From assembly GCA_013331615.1 (NCBI GenBank), contig DUGA01000012.1, positions 20,376-53,037 on the forward strand: a stretch of DNA of 32,662 nt. Reading direction: 5' to 3'. The notes below the pieces were generated by a model. That model worked only from the letters and a program-made list of their open reading frames with translations. It was not told the DNA's origin and ran no database searches. Each line of letters opens with the position of its first letter. The first letter of the stretch is position 1. A program made the translations under genes and the position numbers. The stretch is from Candidatus Woesearchaeota archaeon. Lineage in GTDB: Archaea; Nanobdellota; Nanobdellia; Woesearchaeales; UBA10200. Below are positions 1 through 9,170 of the stretch, in pieces.

Positions 1-3000
1 AAAGCTAATGACTATCCTGGGATTTATGTCTATTCTGACATATTTAGGGTTCCTCAAACACTAAACAGGAAGATAGATGTTTCTTTCTATTACAAGACAG
101 TGCTCTCTAAGATAAATTCAGTTAAAATAAAAGCAGAGATATTCTGGTATGCAGATAAAAACAATAATCTAGTCGATATAAATAATCCTCCTAAAGATCC
201 TTTACCTACTGTACTTAAGGAGATAATAGATAATTCAGACTGGAATAAATTCAGCATTAATGTAGGGGTTCCTGCAAACTTTGATTATGGAAGGATTGTC
301 TTATCAGTTGAGCAGTATGATAAAGGAGGTACAGGCACAGCATACTTTGACAAGTTTACCCTAGGAGAAAGGTATTATTGCGTTCCAGATATAGCAGGCT
401 TAGAAGATGACACTATCTGGGAAAATAATCTGGATGCGAGCAATAAAAAATCCTGTGAAAATGCAGGAGATAAAGAATTCGGAAAAGGCTTTACGTGGAC
501 AGGTGACCATTGTTGCGGAGATAAGGCAAATGAATTTTACACTGATGATGGATATAGTAAGGAAGCAGGATGCTGGAATAGCACAAAAGTTACGAATGGT
601 AGCTTAGTGCAAGATGATAACAGAGTATTAAACTTCAATGGTAAATTCTATTCATGTAATGTAGATGCAGGAGACAGATTATTTACAGATGTTAAAAATA
701 CAGATTATATCACTCCTACTCCATTAATAGAAGCAACCGATGCAGATGAAAATGTCAAATTATGCACGACGTTCAATAGCAGAAATAATATTGGCATAGC
801 ACAAGGATATTATTGCTCGCCAAATGGTGCAAATGGAAAGAGTATCTGGAAAAATGATGCAGTAAAAGATACAAAAGTTTTAGGTGCAGAGAGAGTAGCA
901 TATAAAAGAACAAAGCTCTCCAGCACAGCACAAAGCATGTTTGCATTAGTTAAAAATGAATGCTGCCCGCAAAATACTTGCTGGAACGGAACAGAATGCA
1001 TGCATGACCAGACAGGAATGCCATGGGAAAGGCCAAGCTATAACTACAGATGTGTTGAAAATGAGACAGGAAGTGTAGATTGGAGAGTGCCTGTCAAGAA
1101 AATATCATGGGATGGCATGCAGGAAGGATATTGTCCGACAGAAAGCTACTGTCTTGTGCCGAATGCAAACATCAACAGCATCAAATGCATAAAATCTCAG
1201 GAGTATATCGGCAACCATTATTGTGACGATGGGCAATGGAGCACTAGAACAAGACTTGTTGCAGAAGCATTGCTTAACTATACCTTAGATAATTCTCCAG
1301 ATGATTTTACATTATATTGTGATGAATATAAGAATGCTCTTCCAGATATAAAAAGCAATCCTGAGTATGTAGGAGACCAGCAGGCAACTGCTGAAGTATT
1401 CCTTACAAAAGCAGGAGCTACTCATGTTTGTGTTTTGGAAACAGGCGATGGCAAAAAGCTAGTAGGTACTGCTGCAGACGTTCCTATAGATGCAGAGCTA
1501 AATTTTGGAAGCGCTGCACAATCTAGCCAATCATCAGCTGCAAAAAAATTCCAGTTTATCTCTTTATTCAGTCCTAATCCTGATGCATGCAAGAACATCA
1601 TACTTAACAGCAATGAATTTACAAAATGCACAGGAGATACATCTTCAGGCGCGATCAATAGAAATATATGGGTCAACAACAAGACAAAGCTTGTGATATT
1701 CAGCAATAAGGACATAACTCTTAATCCAAAGCCTACAGCACTTAGCATACTCGAATTTTTAGTGAATCCTTTGCAGGCAACTATTAGCTTTATCAGGAAT
1801 ATCCTAAGACCTAAAATAATAGTAGCTAACATAAATCTTGATATCATCAAAAAGCCAAAAGATTTCACAAGATTTTATTTTGCAAAGTATAAGAAAGATG
1901 GCAAGGACCTTATGATAAGAAGCGTGATAGAAACACAAAGAGATAAAGACAGCTTGTTAGCAGAGTATGAAGGATATTCTACAGATATCTGCCAAAGAGC
2001 AATAGAAGCATATGATGATAAAAGAGTAAATAAAGATATCAATGACCCATTGGCAATAACAGATGACATCCAATGTTATCCTGCTATCAATACAAGTGAT
2101 TCTGCTAACAGCAAAATAATTTATAAGGTGGTGATGCAGAAGGATTCTAGAGAAGGCATTCCAACTAAGTTTTGGCAGGATCTGACAGGTAAGATAAGGC
2201 CTAAACAATATGCTGCTAGTGATGCTAGCCAATCTAATCTGCCTGTACCTAATGCAGAAATATTATTGCCTTTAGCGTTATATAGAGTTTCTGAGCTGAT
2301 GCAGCAAGGATTAAGGTTGACATCTGGCAAGAATACTGATGCTGTATCATATTACTGGAATCTAGATACTCATGAAGATTATGCAGGTATATTTGGGAGC
2401 GCAGGAGAATTGCAATACAACAAAACTTTTATGCTTTCAGACCTATATGCTAATCCAAAACGAGTTTCTGGCAATTATAATATAAGCTTGATAGTAATAG
2501 GCAGAGATGGCAAGTTCAGCTTTACTTCCAAGCAGGTTAATTTTGAATCTGTATTGGGCACAGGAATTCAGCAAGGATGCAAGAAAAAATTAGGGGATGC
2601 AAACAATGATAATAAGGTTGACCTAACCGATTATCCTCTTCTAAGAGCAATAGCAAAAAGCTGTATAGAAACTTATAACAAACCATTGACACAAGGAGCA
2701 GTCGTTTCTGGCGAGGGTTATGATCTGATGAATGAAACTTGCGTTTGCGCAGACATGGACCAAAAAGAAGGCCTTCAGTATGGCTCTCCAACAACTGCAT
2801 ATGATGTTGATCCACAGACAGATCCAACCAAGCAGGATGAGAATGAGTTTGTCGAAGTTTGCGGAAATCAAATATGCGATGCAGATGATGATGGATTTAT
2901 AGATCAGCCTAATATTGATAACTGTGTTGACGTTTCTAATCATGACCAAAGAGATACTGATCATGCCAGAGATTACGAGCTAAAAAATGCAGACCAGATA

Positions 3001-5901
3001 GATTTAGGCGCTGGAATCCCAAAATTGCTGAAAATAGAGAGAAGCATCGGAGATGCATGCGATAACTGTACAGATACAGACCATGACGGCTTTGGAAATC
3101 CAGGCTTTAAAATCTCTGGATGCGAGTTAAACCAGACAGAGTATGACAACTGCCAAGATAATAAATTTAATCCTTTGCAGGAAGACATGGATAATGATGA
3201 TATAGGAGATGCATGTGATGATGATATAGACGGAGACGGGAAAAACAATCAGGAAGATGGTGCTATCATCTATAGAGACTGTTCTTTAGAAAACAGTAAA
3301 AAATGCAGCGTATTTCAAGAATTTAAATCAGAATCTGGATGTTGCGAAAAAAGAAATATGTTCTTGCAGGCTGATGCAGAATTAAAGAATTCTTGCATGC
3401 AAAATGAGGTTGCAGTATTATGCCTATCTGGAGAATTAAATGCGCATGGAGCAACAGTTCTTCCTGCTACAGCAGCTCCTAATACTTGTCCTGCTGGATA
3501 TAAACCAATCTGTTATCCTAAAACTCCAGTCACAGGATTAACGAGCAATACTTGCAACACACAAAATTCAACAGTTGCATTGAACTTATCAGATGCACCT
3601 AATAATATGAATGCACATGCAGCAAGTAAATTATTACAATCATTAGATGCAAGAAGAAACATTTCAACTTCGATTTCAGGAAAATCTGTGGATCTAGGCA
3701 GCAGAAAGAAAATCGTTAAGGTAAAAGCTAATGTATGCGGCAAAAAGATTTGGTCAGGAAGTGTTAATACACCATGGACAGACTCAGTAAAATGGAAGAT
3801 TCAATTGTTTAACCCATCAAATATAGCTGCTGCAGACGGTTACAAAGAATTATCCCTAACACATACTTCAGGCAGTTGCCAAGACATAACTTTTGACTTT
3901 GGCGCAGGAGTTGACGCAGAAAAAATAGGGATAAGTTATGATTATACTCCTGCTGAAACCTGTTGGGACAGGATACAGAACAATCAGGAAACATTTATTG
4001 ACTGCGGCGGACCTAACTGCAATGCCTGCGTATGCGATTGGTATTTCTGCAGGCCTTGGTTTTATACAGGAAGAGAACCTGAAGCAGGATGGGCTAATTT
4101 TGGATGCGAGGGCAAAGGATGTAAAGGACGTGGTCCAGGCTTAACCTGCATTGCAGATATGGATATCCCTAGAGACCATACTCTAAGCCCTACTTCTCCT
4201 ATTTCTGTTGCTTGGTATGCAGATTATAATTTTAGGTTTGGAACTTTTGCTAATCCAATTCCGGAAAAACAATACAATACAGCATATACTAAATATGAAT
4301 ATTGCGGCAAAGCTCCAGGAGTGAATGTAATACTAGAAAGTGAACCTTATTTATCTTTGACAAGCTATGAGGAAGAAGTAGGCAGCATATTAACTGGCCA
4401 ATCAATAGGTTATAATACTCCAGTCTGCGTGCAGTCAGAGCTAGGCAATATGACATGTACATATGCAGAAAGATGTATGGCAAATGAATTCTGCTTAGTT
4501 ACATTATCTCCAGGAACAAATAACCTACATCTGGCAGAATGCGATTCATCTGAAGATTCTAAAGCATATTCTCAGAAAGTCTGCTGTACATTAGGCAATG
4601 AAATGAGAAAAACTTGCCTGACAAGAGCAAATCAAGAAACACCATGCACTAGAAAATGCGGTAACGGAATCAGAGAATCTCCAGAAAACGACGAGGGAGT
4701 TAATGAAGACTGCGATGGAAAAGATCTAGGTGGTAAAACACAATGCAACCAGTTAGATCCTGAATATGTTGCAGGAGACTTAAAATGCACATCTGGCTGT
4801 ACATATGATACTGCAGGATGCTTTGATCAAGAGCAGTATGACAAAGCACAAGCATTGCCTACATCTCCTAAATGCGGAAATGGTGTTGTTGACACGCAAT
4901 TTGGAGAAGAATGCGATGGAAGAGATCTACAAAGCAAAATTTTTTGCACTGATTTAAACAAAGGTGGAAGAAAAATTTATGAGACAGGCAAGTTAAGCTG
5001 CATACGCCCAGGAGAGTCTAATGCATGCAAATATAACACAATAAATTGCCGTGGAAGCTGTGGTAATAATAAGATAGATGCAAATGAGAAATGCGATCCG
5101 ACAGTAAATCCTGTTTTAGATTATACTTGTTATAATTATAGCACAATAACGCCTCTTATAAGAACATTTGGAATGATAACAAGATGCTCTGCTTTATGCG
5201 AGTATGATACTAGCCATTGTAATCCTGTAATCCCAGATCAAGATACAGATAGAAAATGTGTTCCAGACGGCAAATTGCAGTGGTGGAATGGAGAGCAATG
5301 CGATCCGTTATTAACCCCAATAGATACAACATGCGAGGAGCAAGGATATGGTGCAGGAACATTAGGATGTAATAGTGATTGCGGATATGAATTTGCAAGC
5401 TGTGGAGCTAACTTAGGGAATACATGCGGAAATGGCAATGTTGAAACACATGAAGACTGTGATAAAGGAGCTGATCTAACAGCAGGAACAGAAGATGATG
5501 TATTCAGAACAGATAAGTTAATTCCTATAAAAGAAAGAAGACAGGTGCATGCGATAAATCCAGACGGGACATTAAAAACAGATCCATATGGCTCTCCTAT
5601 ATGGACAGATGAATGGGTGGTAACAGGAACACAAAGAGTTCCAGAGACTTGTGTAGACCATGATTATGGAACAGGTGAACTAGGCTGCAACAATGACTGC
5701 ACAATAAATATTGAAGGCTGCGATGACTCTAGCTTATTATGCGGCAATAGGATAATAGATTCAGCAGAAGATTGCGATCCAAGCGCTGTTCCGGAGTTTA
5801 CTACTGATAAAGATTCATGCAGTGAGATCGGCTTAGGGTTTACAGGCGGAGAATTAAGGTGTACAAACAGATGTGAGTATGACCCAACCAAATGCACATG
5901 A
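1..5901 (+). CDS. Giant secreted Cys-rich multidomain surface protein (5' end missing)
   Basis: The reading frame is open from base 1, so the gene begins before the window; the visible part is 1966 residues. The GTG at base 100 is an internal codon and not a credible start. Domains in order (numbering of the visible part): a jelly-roll/carbohydrate-binding-like beta domain (about 1-125, with a closing AYFDKFTLGE strand); Cys-rich segments with paired YYC, CCGD and GCWN motifs (about 125-500); a mixed region; a dockerin-like or EF-hand-like loop GDANNDNKVDLTDYPLL near 865; TSP3-like Asp-rich calcium repeats (about 953-1085); a CGGPNCNAC motif near 1337, typical of the DCGGxxC repeat seen in many secreted microbial proteins; and six CGNG-type Cys repeats to the C terminus. 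There is no C-terminal membrane helix, so anchoring must be through the missing N terminus or non-covalent. Inferred role: extracellular adhesin or cell-envelope stalk. The exact function is unknown. Confidence 0.85.
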   Translation, partial: KANDYPGIYVYSDIFRVPQTLNRKIDVSFYYKTVLSKINSVKIKAEIFWYADKNNNLVDINNPPKDPLPTVLKEIIDNSDWNKFSINVGVPANFDYGRIVLSVEQYDKGGTGTAYFDKFTLGERYYCVPDIAGLEDDTIWENNLDASNKKSCENAGDKEFGKGFTWTGDHCCGDKANEFYTDDGYSKEAGCWNSTKVTNGSLVQDDNRVLNFNGKFYSCNVDAGDRLFTDVKNTDYITPTPLIEATDADENVKLCTTFNSRNNIGIAQGYYCSPNGANGKSIWKNDAVKDTKVLGAERVAYKRTKLSSTAQSMFALVKNECCPQNTCWNGTECMHDQTGMPWERPSYNYRCVENETGSVDWRVPVKKISWDGMQEGYCPTESYCLVPNANINSIKCIKSQEYIGNHYCDDGQWSTRTRLVAEALLNYTLDNSPDDFTLYCDEYKNALPDIKSNPEYVGDQQATAEVFLTKAGATHVCVLETGDGKKLVGTAADVPIDAELNFGSAAQSSQSSAAKKFQFISLFSPNPDACKNIILNSNEFTKCTGDTSSGAINRNIWVNNKTKLVIFSNKDITLNPKPTALSILEFLVNPLQATISFIRNILRPKIIVANINLDIIKKPKDFTRFYFAKYKKDGKDLMIRSVIETQRDKDSLLAEYEGYSTDICQRAIEAYDDKRVNKDINDPLAITDDIQCYPAINTSDSANSKIIYKVVMQKDSREGIPTKFWQDLTGKIRPKQYAASDASQSNLPVPNAEILLPLALYRVSELMQQGLRLTSGKNTDAVSYYWNLDTHEDYAGIFGSAGELQYNKTFMLSDLYANPKRVSGNYNISLIVIGRDGKFSFTSKQVNFESVLGTGIQQGCKKKLGDANNDNKVDLTDYPLLRAIAKSCIETYNKPLTQGAVVSGEGYDLMNETCVCADMDQKEGLQYGSPTTAYDVDPQTDPTKQDENEFVEVCGNQICDADDDGFIDQPNIDNCVDVSNHDQRDTDHARDYELKNADQIDLGAGIPKLLKIERSIGDACDNCTDTDHDGFGNPGFKISGCELNQTEYDNCQDNKFNPLQEDMDNDDIGDACDDDIDGDGKNNQEDGAIIYRDCSLENSKKCSVFQEFKSESGCCEKRNMFLQADAELKNSCMQNEVAVLCLSGELNAHGATVLPATAAPNTCPAGYKPICYPKTPVTGLTSNTCNTQNSTVALNLSDAPNNMNAHAASKLLQSLDARRNISTSISGKSVDLGSRKKIVKVKANVCGKKIWSGSVNTPWTDSVKWKIQLFNPSNIAAADGYKELSLTHTSGSCQDITFDFGAGVDAEKIGISYDYTPAETCWDRIQNNQETFIDCGGPNCNACVCDWYFCRPWFYTGREPEAGWANFGCEGKGCKGRGPGLTCIADMDIPRDHTLSPTSPISVAWYADYNFRFGTFANPIPEKQYNTAYTKYEYCGKAPGVNVILESEPYLSLTSYEEEVGSILTGQSIGYNTPVCVQSELGNMTCTYAERCMANEFCLVTLSPGTNNLHLAECDSSEDSKAYSQKVCCTLGNEMRKTCLTRANQETPCTRKCGNGIRESPENDEGVNEDCDGKDLGGKTQCNQLDPEYVAGDLKCTSGCTYDTAGCFDQEQYDKAQALPTSPKCGNGVVDTQFGEECDGRDLQSKIFCTDLNKGGRKIYETGKLSCIRPGESNACKYNTINCRGSCGNNKIDANEKCDPTVNPVLDYTCYNYSTITPLIRTFGMITRCSALCEYDTSHCNPVIPDQDTDRKCVPDGKLQWWNGEQCDPLLTPIDTTCEEQGYGAGTLGCNSDCGYEFASCGANLGNTCGNGNVETHEDCDKGADLTAGTEDDVFRTDKLIPIKERRQVHAINPDGTLKTDPYGSPIWTDEWVVTGTQRVPETCVDHDYGTGELGCNNDCTINIEGCDDSSLLCGNRIIDSAEDCDPSAVPEFTTDKDSCSEIGLGFTGGELRCTNRCEYDPTKCT
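4657..5895 (+). repeat. Six-copy Cys-rich protein repeat array (CGNG...ECD type)
   Basis: Six degenerate protein repeats fill the C terminus of the giant protein, at about 4657-4821, 4873-5049, 5059-5220, 5257-5403, 5425-5721 and 5740-5895. Each opens with a Cys-Gly-Asn-Gly-like motif followed by E-x-C-D (CGNGVVDTQFGEECDG is the clearest) and closes with C-x-Y-[D/N]-x3-C (CTYDTAGC, CKYNTINC, CEYDTSHC, CEYDPTKC). Copy 4 has lost the CGNG opening but keeps the EQCDP core and CGYEFASC end; copy 5 ends CTINIEGC and carries an insertion. They resemble the Cys-rich repeats of large secreted myxobacterial and archaeal proteins (DUF4215-like), probably disulfide-stabilised modules. The family name is from memory; the repeat pattern is seen directly. 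Confidence 0.8.
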
Positions 5902-5933
5902 AAATTAAGATGATCAATTATTTGCACATTGAA

Positions 5934-5941
5934 TATAAAAG
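5934..5941 (+). promoter_or_regulatory. TATA box candidate for the 228-aa protein gene
   Basis: TATAAAAG is a near-perfect archaeal TATA box. Transcription would begin near 5960-5965, giving a leader of about 30 bases that contains the GGTGG ribosome-binding site ahead of the ATG at 5993. A second AT-rich candidate (ATATATAATT, 5961-5970) would instead give an almost leaderless message. Confidence 0.5.
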
Positions 5942-5992
5942 ATTAAAATGATAGAAAAGTATATATAATTATTAATAATGAAGGTGGTAAAA

Positions 5993-6679
5993 ATGAAAAT
6001 AACTATAAATATCTTGAAAAGGCATCTGTATGTTACAGCAATCTTGATTGCAGTTTTTCTAGGTGCTTTATTCGCAATTGCATATAATAGTGCAGGTACA
6101 GGAGGAAATCCTCCTAGCATGGGACATAGTATAGATGAGATTGATTGGAGCAAGAAGATCCCTGTTGCTGTAGTTATTGATAATACTTTAACTGCCAAAG
6201 ATTTGCAAGTCAATGGAAGAATACGGGCAGTAGGTTATGATATATCAGACAATGCAGGTGTCTCTACATTGGTAGGGGGAAAGCTTGGGACAATCCAGAA
6301 TGGCTATGGTTCAGGAGAGTCATGCATGGAAATAGATTTTTCTAAAACTACCTGTTTTCAAAGAGGTTCATATTGTACATTTGTTGTTATCACAGATTAT
6401 AATGGCAATGATGATGTTAGAGTATTGAGGTCACAGGTTGCAGCTTCACATGATGATAAGCCAGATACAGCTAACATTGTGCATGTAAGGCATACTTCAG
6501 GAGGAGAAGCTCATTTGAGATGGACATCTTCTCAACAATTTGAATTGGGTTGGAGCAGAGCTTTTGTAAGAAATTTTAGGTGTGCAGATGATGAATTATT
6601 ACCTTGGGGTAAACTCTCTTTCAAGGTTGCAGATAATATTAAAGCTACCATATATTGGGAAGGCCCTGGAAAAATATAA
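5993..6679 (+). CDS. Membrane-anchored extracellular protein with GHSxDEIDW motif
   Basis: The start is placed at 5993 because AAGGTGG lies six bases before it; the in-frame ATG at 5978 has no such site and would use the ribosome-binding site as coding sequence. The product is 228 residues: a short basic N terminus (MKITINILKRH), one hydrophobic helix (about residues 13-31), then NPPSMGHSIDEIDWS just outside the membrane. The P-x-x-MGHSxDEIDW signature is one I recall from short secreted proteins of DPANN and CPR genomes, where it follows the membrane helix; its function is not established. The remainder is beta-rich, with four Cys (around CMEIDFSKTTCF, YCTF and FRCADD) that could form disulfides. 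It sits between two larger surface-protein genes on the same strand. Inferred: a small surface or fibre-associated protein. Confidence 0.75.
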   Translation: MKITINILKRHLYVTAILIAVFLGALFAIAYNSAGTGGNPPSMGHSIDEIDWSKKIPVAVVIDNTLTAKDLQVNGRIRAVGYDISDNAGVSTLVGGKLGTIQNGYGSGESCMEIDFSKTTCFQRGSYCTFVVITDYNGNDDVRVLRSQVAASHDDKPDTANIVHVRHTSGGEAHLRWTSSQQFELGWSRAFVRNFRCADDELLPWGKLSFKVADNIKATIYWEGPGKI

Positions 6680-6699
6680 AATATAATTCTTCTATTTAA

Positions 6700-6712
6700 T
6701 TTTCTTTTTTCT
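6700..6712 (+). terminator. T-rich archaeal-type terminator candidate
   Basis: A pyrimidine run with T6 (TTTCTTTTTT at 6701-6710) follows the 228-aa gene by about 20 bases without a strong preceding hairpin, as expected of archaeal oligo-T termination. A new TATA-like sequence follows immediately, which supports separate transcription of the next gene. Confidence 0.45.
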
Positions 6713-6717
6713 TAAAT

Positions 6718-6726
6718 CTTATATAG
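6718..6726 (+). promoter_or_regulatory. TATA box candidate for the 759-aa protein gene
   Basis: CTTATATAG in an A/T-rich setting. It predicts a start near 6745-6750 and a leader of roughly 95 bases, longer than usual for this window, so a closer unrecognised promoter is possible. Confidence 0.35.
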
Positions 6727-6842
6727 TTTAATATACTACTAAAATAAGAGAAAATAAATACTTCCACTTATTACTATCTGTAAAATTCAGGATAAAGATG
6801 TTGCATCATCTTAACTCATATTAAAAGATAAAAAAGAGGGCA

Positions 6843-9122
6843 ATGCTTAAAATAAAACTATCAAAAAGATCCCAGCTAACAATATTCATGCTGATGGCAG
6901 TAGTCGCATTAGTCATATTCGGATTTGTGTATTTCAGCAAAAGTGAGTCTGCACAGACACAGGTGAAAGCAGAGGAGGAAAAGCTTGTCACAAACAAGAT
7001 GGCTGCTTCCCAAATCGAGTTCTTTGTCCAGGCATGCTTAGATAAATCATTTCAGGAATCCTTAGAGTTTTTATCAAAGCAAGGCGGCTACATAATGCAG
7101 GAACAGAGAGGAAGCATGATACCTTTCCCTATTCCTAATGCAAATCATACAATCGATAACAAAACATATCTCATTGCATATAGGATCACTAGAGACCAGA
7201 AAGACTTATTGCCAAAATATCCATGCAAAGACGAGTCAGATTCGCCATTATTTTGTATGTATCTGAACGATGCTGTGCGATTTACAAAGCTCAATGAAAT
7301 CACTTATGGCATTACAAAAAATATTGTGGTAGATGGGCAAGGAGGTTATCTGACTCTTCAAAAACAGATAGAAAGATATGTTGAAAACCAGACAGTGGAA
7401 TGCATCAATTTCTCAAGCTTTGCCGGATTTAATGTGACATTTGGAAACGCAAGCGCAACAGCCACTATCCAGGACGAGCAGGTAAGTGTGACTTTATTCT
7501 TGCCTATCACTGTATTGATCCAGGATGTTTCTCCAATAATACAAAAATTTAAGTTTTCATCTGTGCAGAGAGCAAGGCTGAAAAAAGTGCATAATGCAGT
7601 CCAGGAGCTGTTGAATTTTGACAATAGAGACATAGATTTCAGATTAAAAGAAGATGGAGCAGTAGGAAAGTTTAAGAGTACAATATTCAGGAACAAAGAG
7701 CTTGGTCTTGAGATCGAAAAGGTCAATAATGTCAAGGAGAACGATGATCTCTTCATATTTACAGATGCAAAATCAACTTTAAGCGGTAAGCCATTAAAAT
7801 ATGCAGTGACCAGGGAGAACAGGATGCCTGCGCTTGATGTAATCAAACAAAGCTCAAAAAACCCAAGTTATGATATCCTTCTTAGCCCTGGGCAAAAGCT
7901 TGAGTTCAATCCAAGAGCATCTGACCCAGATGAAGATAACCTAATCTACAGCTATGACGGCTACTCAGATGATGAAAGATATCTTGAAAAAGCAAAAATG
8001 ATAGCTAGTGAGCTAACAGATTCCATGAAACAGCAGGAAGAGGACTGTGAAAACAGATGCGCATCTTATTATGTTACTGAAAATGATGAAGGAGAATACA
8101 TCATCACTGTAAAAGCAAGCGATGGAGAGTTTACAGATTTCCAAAATGTAAGAGTTAAGGTAAGCTCAAAAATATTAGCAGTGCCTAAAGCCTATAGCTT
8201 GTATGAATTTACAGGAGAGAAAACTAAATGGCTTTCAAATGAAGAAGCTGCATTTTTTGATGGAAAAGAAAGCTTATTGCCAGATCCAGGCGCAGAATAT
8301 AATTATATCTGGCTTGATAGTTATATCAAGCAGACAGATGGAAGCAGACAAAATGAGCAGGCAACAGATGAATTCCTTAAGGAAAAATGCATCGTAAAAT
8401 TTAGCGATTTTGTCAAGCCTTGTGAGGATGCTGGAAGCATATTAGATATAAAAAAGCCAGTTACACTTAACCCAATTGTCTATGCAAATACAGGAAGGAA
8501 GCCTGTGTTCAGCTTTGATGCAGAGCAAAAAACAGATGATGATGGCGAATATTATAGTCATAACATCACTTTAGGTGTTAAATTAATCTCTGAAGAGCAA
8601 AGCCAGGAGAGTGTTGAATCAACAGACATAAAAGTGAAAGAATGTTTGCCTTATGAAGTCAGTACATCATCTACTGAATATCCTGATCTTACCCAGACCT
8701 ATCCTTTTATGTATGCAAGAAAATCCAATCAGGCAGGATATGATACAGCAACAGTTGAGCAGCTTGATAATCCTTCTTCTCTTGATTTTAAAGGAGCACA
8801 TACTGGGCAGAGCAGCCAAAAAATAGGATGCTGCACAAAAGAAGGTATTAGAGAAGATACAAATAAGGTATGTTTTGAGTATAGCACAAGAATGCTAAAA
8901 GATGATCTTGAAGCAAACAGCTTTAATGCAGTCAATGTATTAAAAACAAAATTAGTGAAGGATTCTACTGCAGGAGATGGCAGTTTACAGGTTCTTGATT
9001 CTGTGCAGCCTACATTAAAAACTTGCGATACAAGCCCATGTGAAATAACATTTAGGCAATATTGTGGGCTGAGAGGAAATGCGTGCTCAGGAAATATAAA
9101 ATGGGAGATTGTTAATTCGTGA
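6843..9122 (+). CDS. Large pilin-like protein with cadherin/PKD-like ectodomain
   Basis: The 759-residue product starts with a class III (pilin-type) signal: basic residues to K8-R9, then S10-Q11 and a hydrophobic helix LTIFMLMAVVALVIFGF. Cleavage by a prepilin peptidase would be expected next to Q11 (inference). The ectodomain starts with a charged helix and FFVQACLDKSF, a segment I recall as common in DPANN surface proteins. At about 342-442 is a cadherin/PKD-like beta sandwich: LSPGQKLEFNPRASDPDEDN followed by EGEYIITVKASDGEFTDF, a typical calcium-binding-type fold. The C-terminal third has Cys pairs (IGCCTKEG, KTCDTSPCEI, YCGLRGNACSG). An AGAGGG site precedes the ATG. A pilin head with a very large cargo domain suggests a fibre-tip adhesin or minor subunit, not a bulk pilin. 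Confidence 0.8.
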   Translation: MLKIKLSKRSQLTIFMLMAVVALVIFGFVYFSKSESAQTQVKAEEEKLVTNKMAASQIEFFVQACLDKSFQESLEFLSKQGGYIMQEQRGSMIPFPIPNANHTIDNKTYLIAYRITRDQKDLLPKYPCKDESDSPLFCMYLNDAVRFTKLNEITYGITKNIVVDGQGGYLTLQKQIERYVENQTVECINFSSFAGFNVTFGNASATATIQDEQVSVTLFLPITVLIQDVSPIIQKFKFSSVQRARLKKVHNAVQELLNFDNRDIDFRLKEDGAVGKFKSTIFRNKELGLEIEKVNNVKENDDLFIFTDAKSTLSGKPLKYAVTRENRMPALDVIKQSSKNPSYDILLSPGQKLEFNPRASDPDEDNLIYSYDGYSDDERYLEKAKMIASELTDSMKQQEEDCENRCASYYVTENDEGEYIITVKASDGEFTDFQNVRVKVSSKILAVPKAYSLYEFTGEKTKWLSNEEAAFFDGKESLLPDPGAEYNYIWLDSYIKQTDGSRQNEQATDEFLKEKCIVKFSDFVKPCEDAGSILDIKKPVTLNPIVYANTGRKPVFSFDAEQKTDDDGEYYSHNITLGVKLISEEQSQESVESTDIKVKECLPYEVSTSSTEYPDLTQTYPFMYARKSNQAGYDTATVEQLDNPSSLDFKGAHTGQSSQKIGCCTKEGIREDTNKVCFEYSTRMLKDDLEANSFNAVNVLKTKLVKDSTAGDGSLQVLDSVQPTLKTCDTSPCEITFRQYCGLRGNACSGNIKWEIVNS

Positions 9123-9140
9123 TTAGATTTTTTATACTTA

Positions 9141-9149
9141 TCTATATTA
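9141..9149 (+). promoter_or_regulatory. Possible TATA box for the structured intergenic element
   Basis: TCTATATTA lies about 26 bases before 9171, where the 5' strand of the closing stem begins. This is the spacing expected if the structured element is an independently transcribed RNA. The surroundings are AT-rich, so a chance match is quite possible. A T6 run at 9128-9133 may end the upstream transcript. Confidence 0.3.
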
Positions 9150-9170
9150 TGGTTATTACTTAAATAATTT

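Noticed and set aside
1422-1868. Minus-strand open frame of 148 codons inside the first giant gene
   Set aside because: It is antisense to a continuous, domain-bearing frame, has no ribosome site or promoter and encodes no recognisable protein; it is a composition shadow. The same holds for 7358-7846 and 29163-29747 on the minus strand and 31242-31748 on the plus strand.
2575-2680. Cellulosome-type cohesin-dockerin system
   Set aside because: Only one dockerin-like loop is visible, with no cohesin, glycoside hydrolase or polysaccharide-degrading domain recognised in the window.
4657-5895. CRISPR or DNA-level tandem repeat
   Set aside because: The repetition is at the protein level (Cys spacing); the DNA copies differ and vary in length. 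No direct-repeat/spacer array was seen anywhere in the window.
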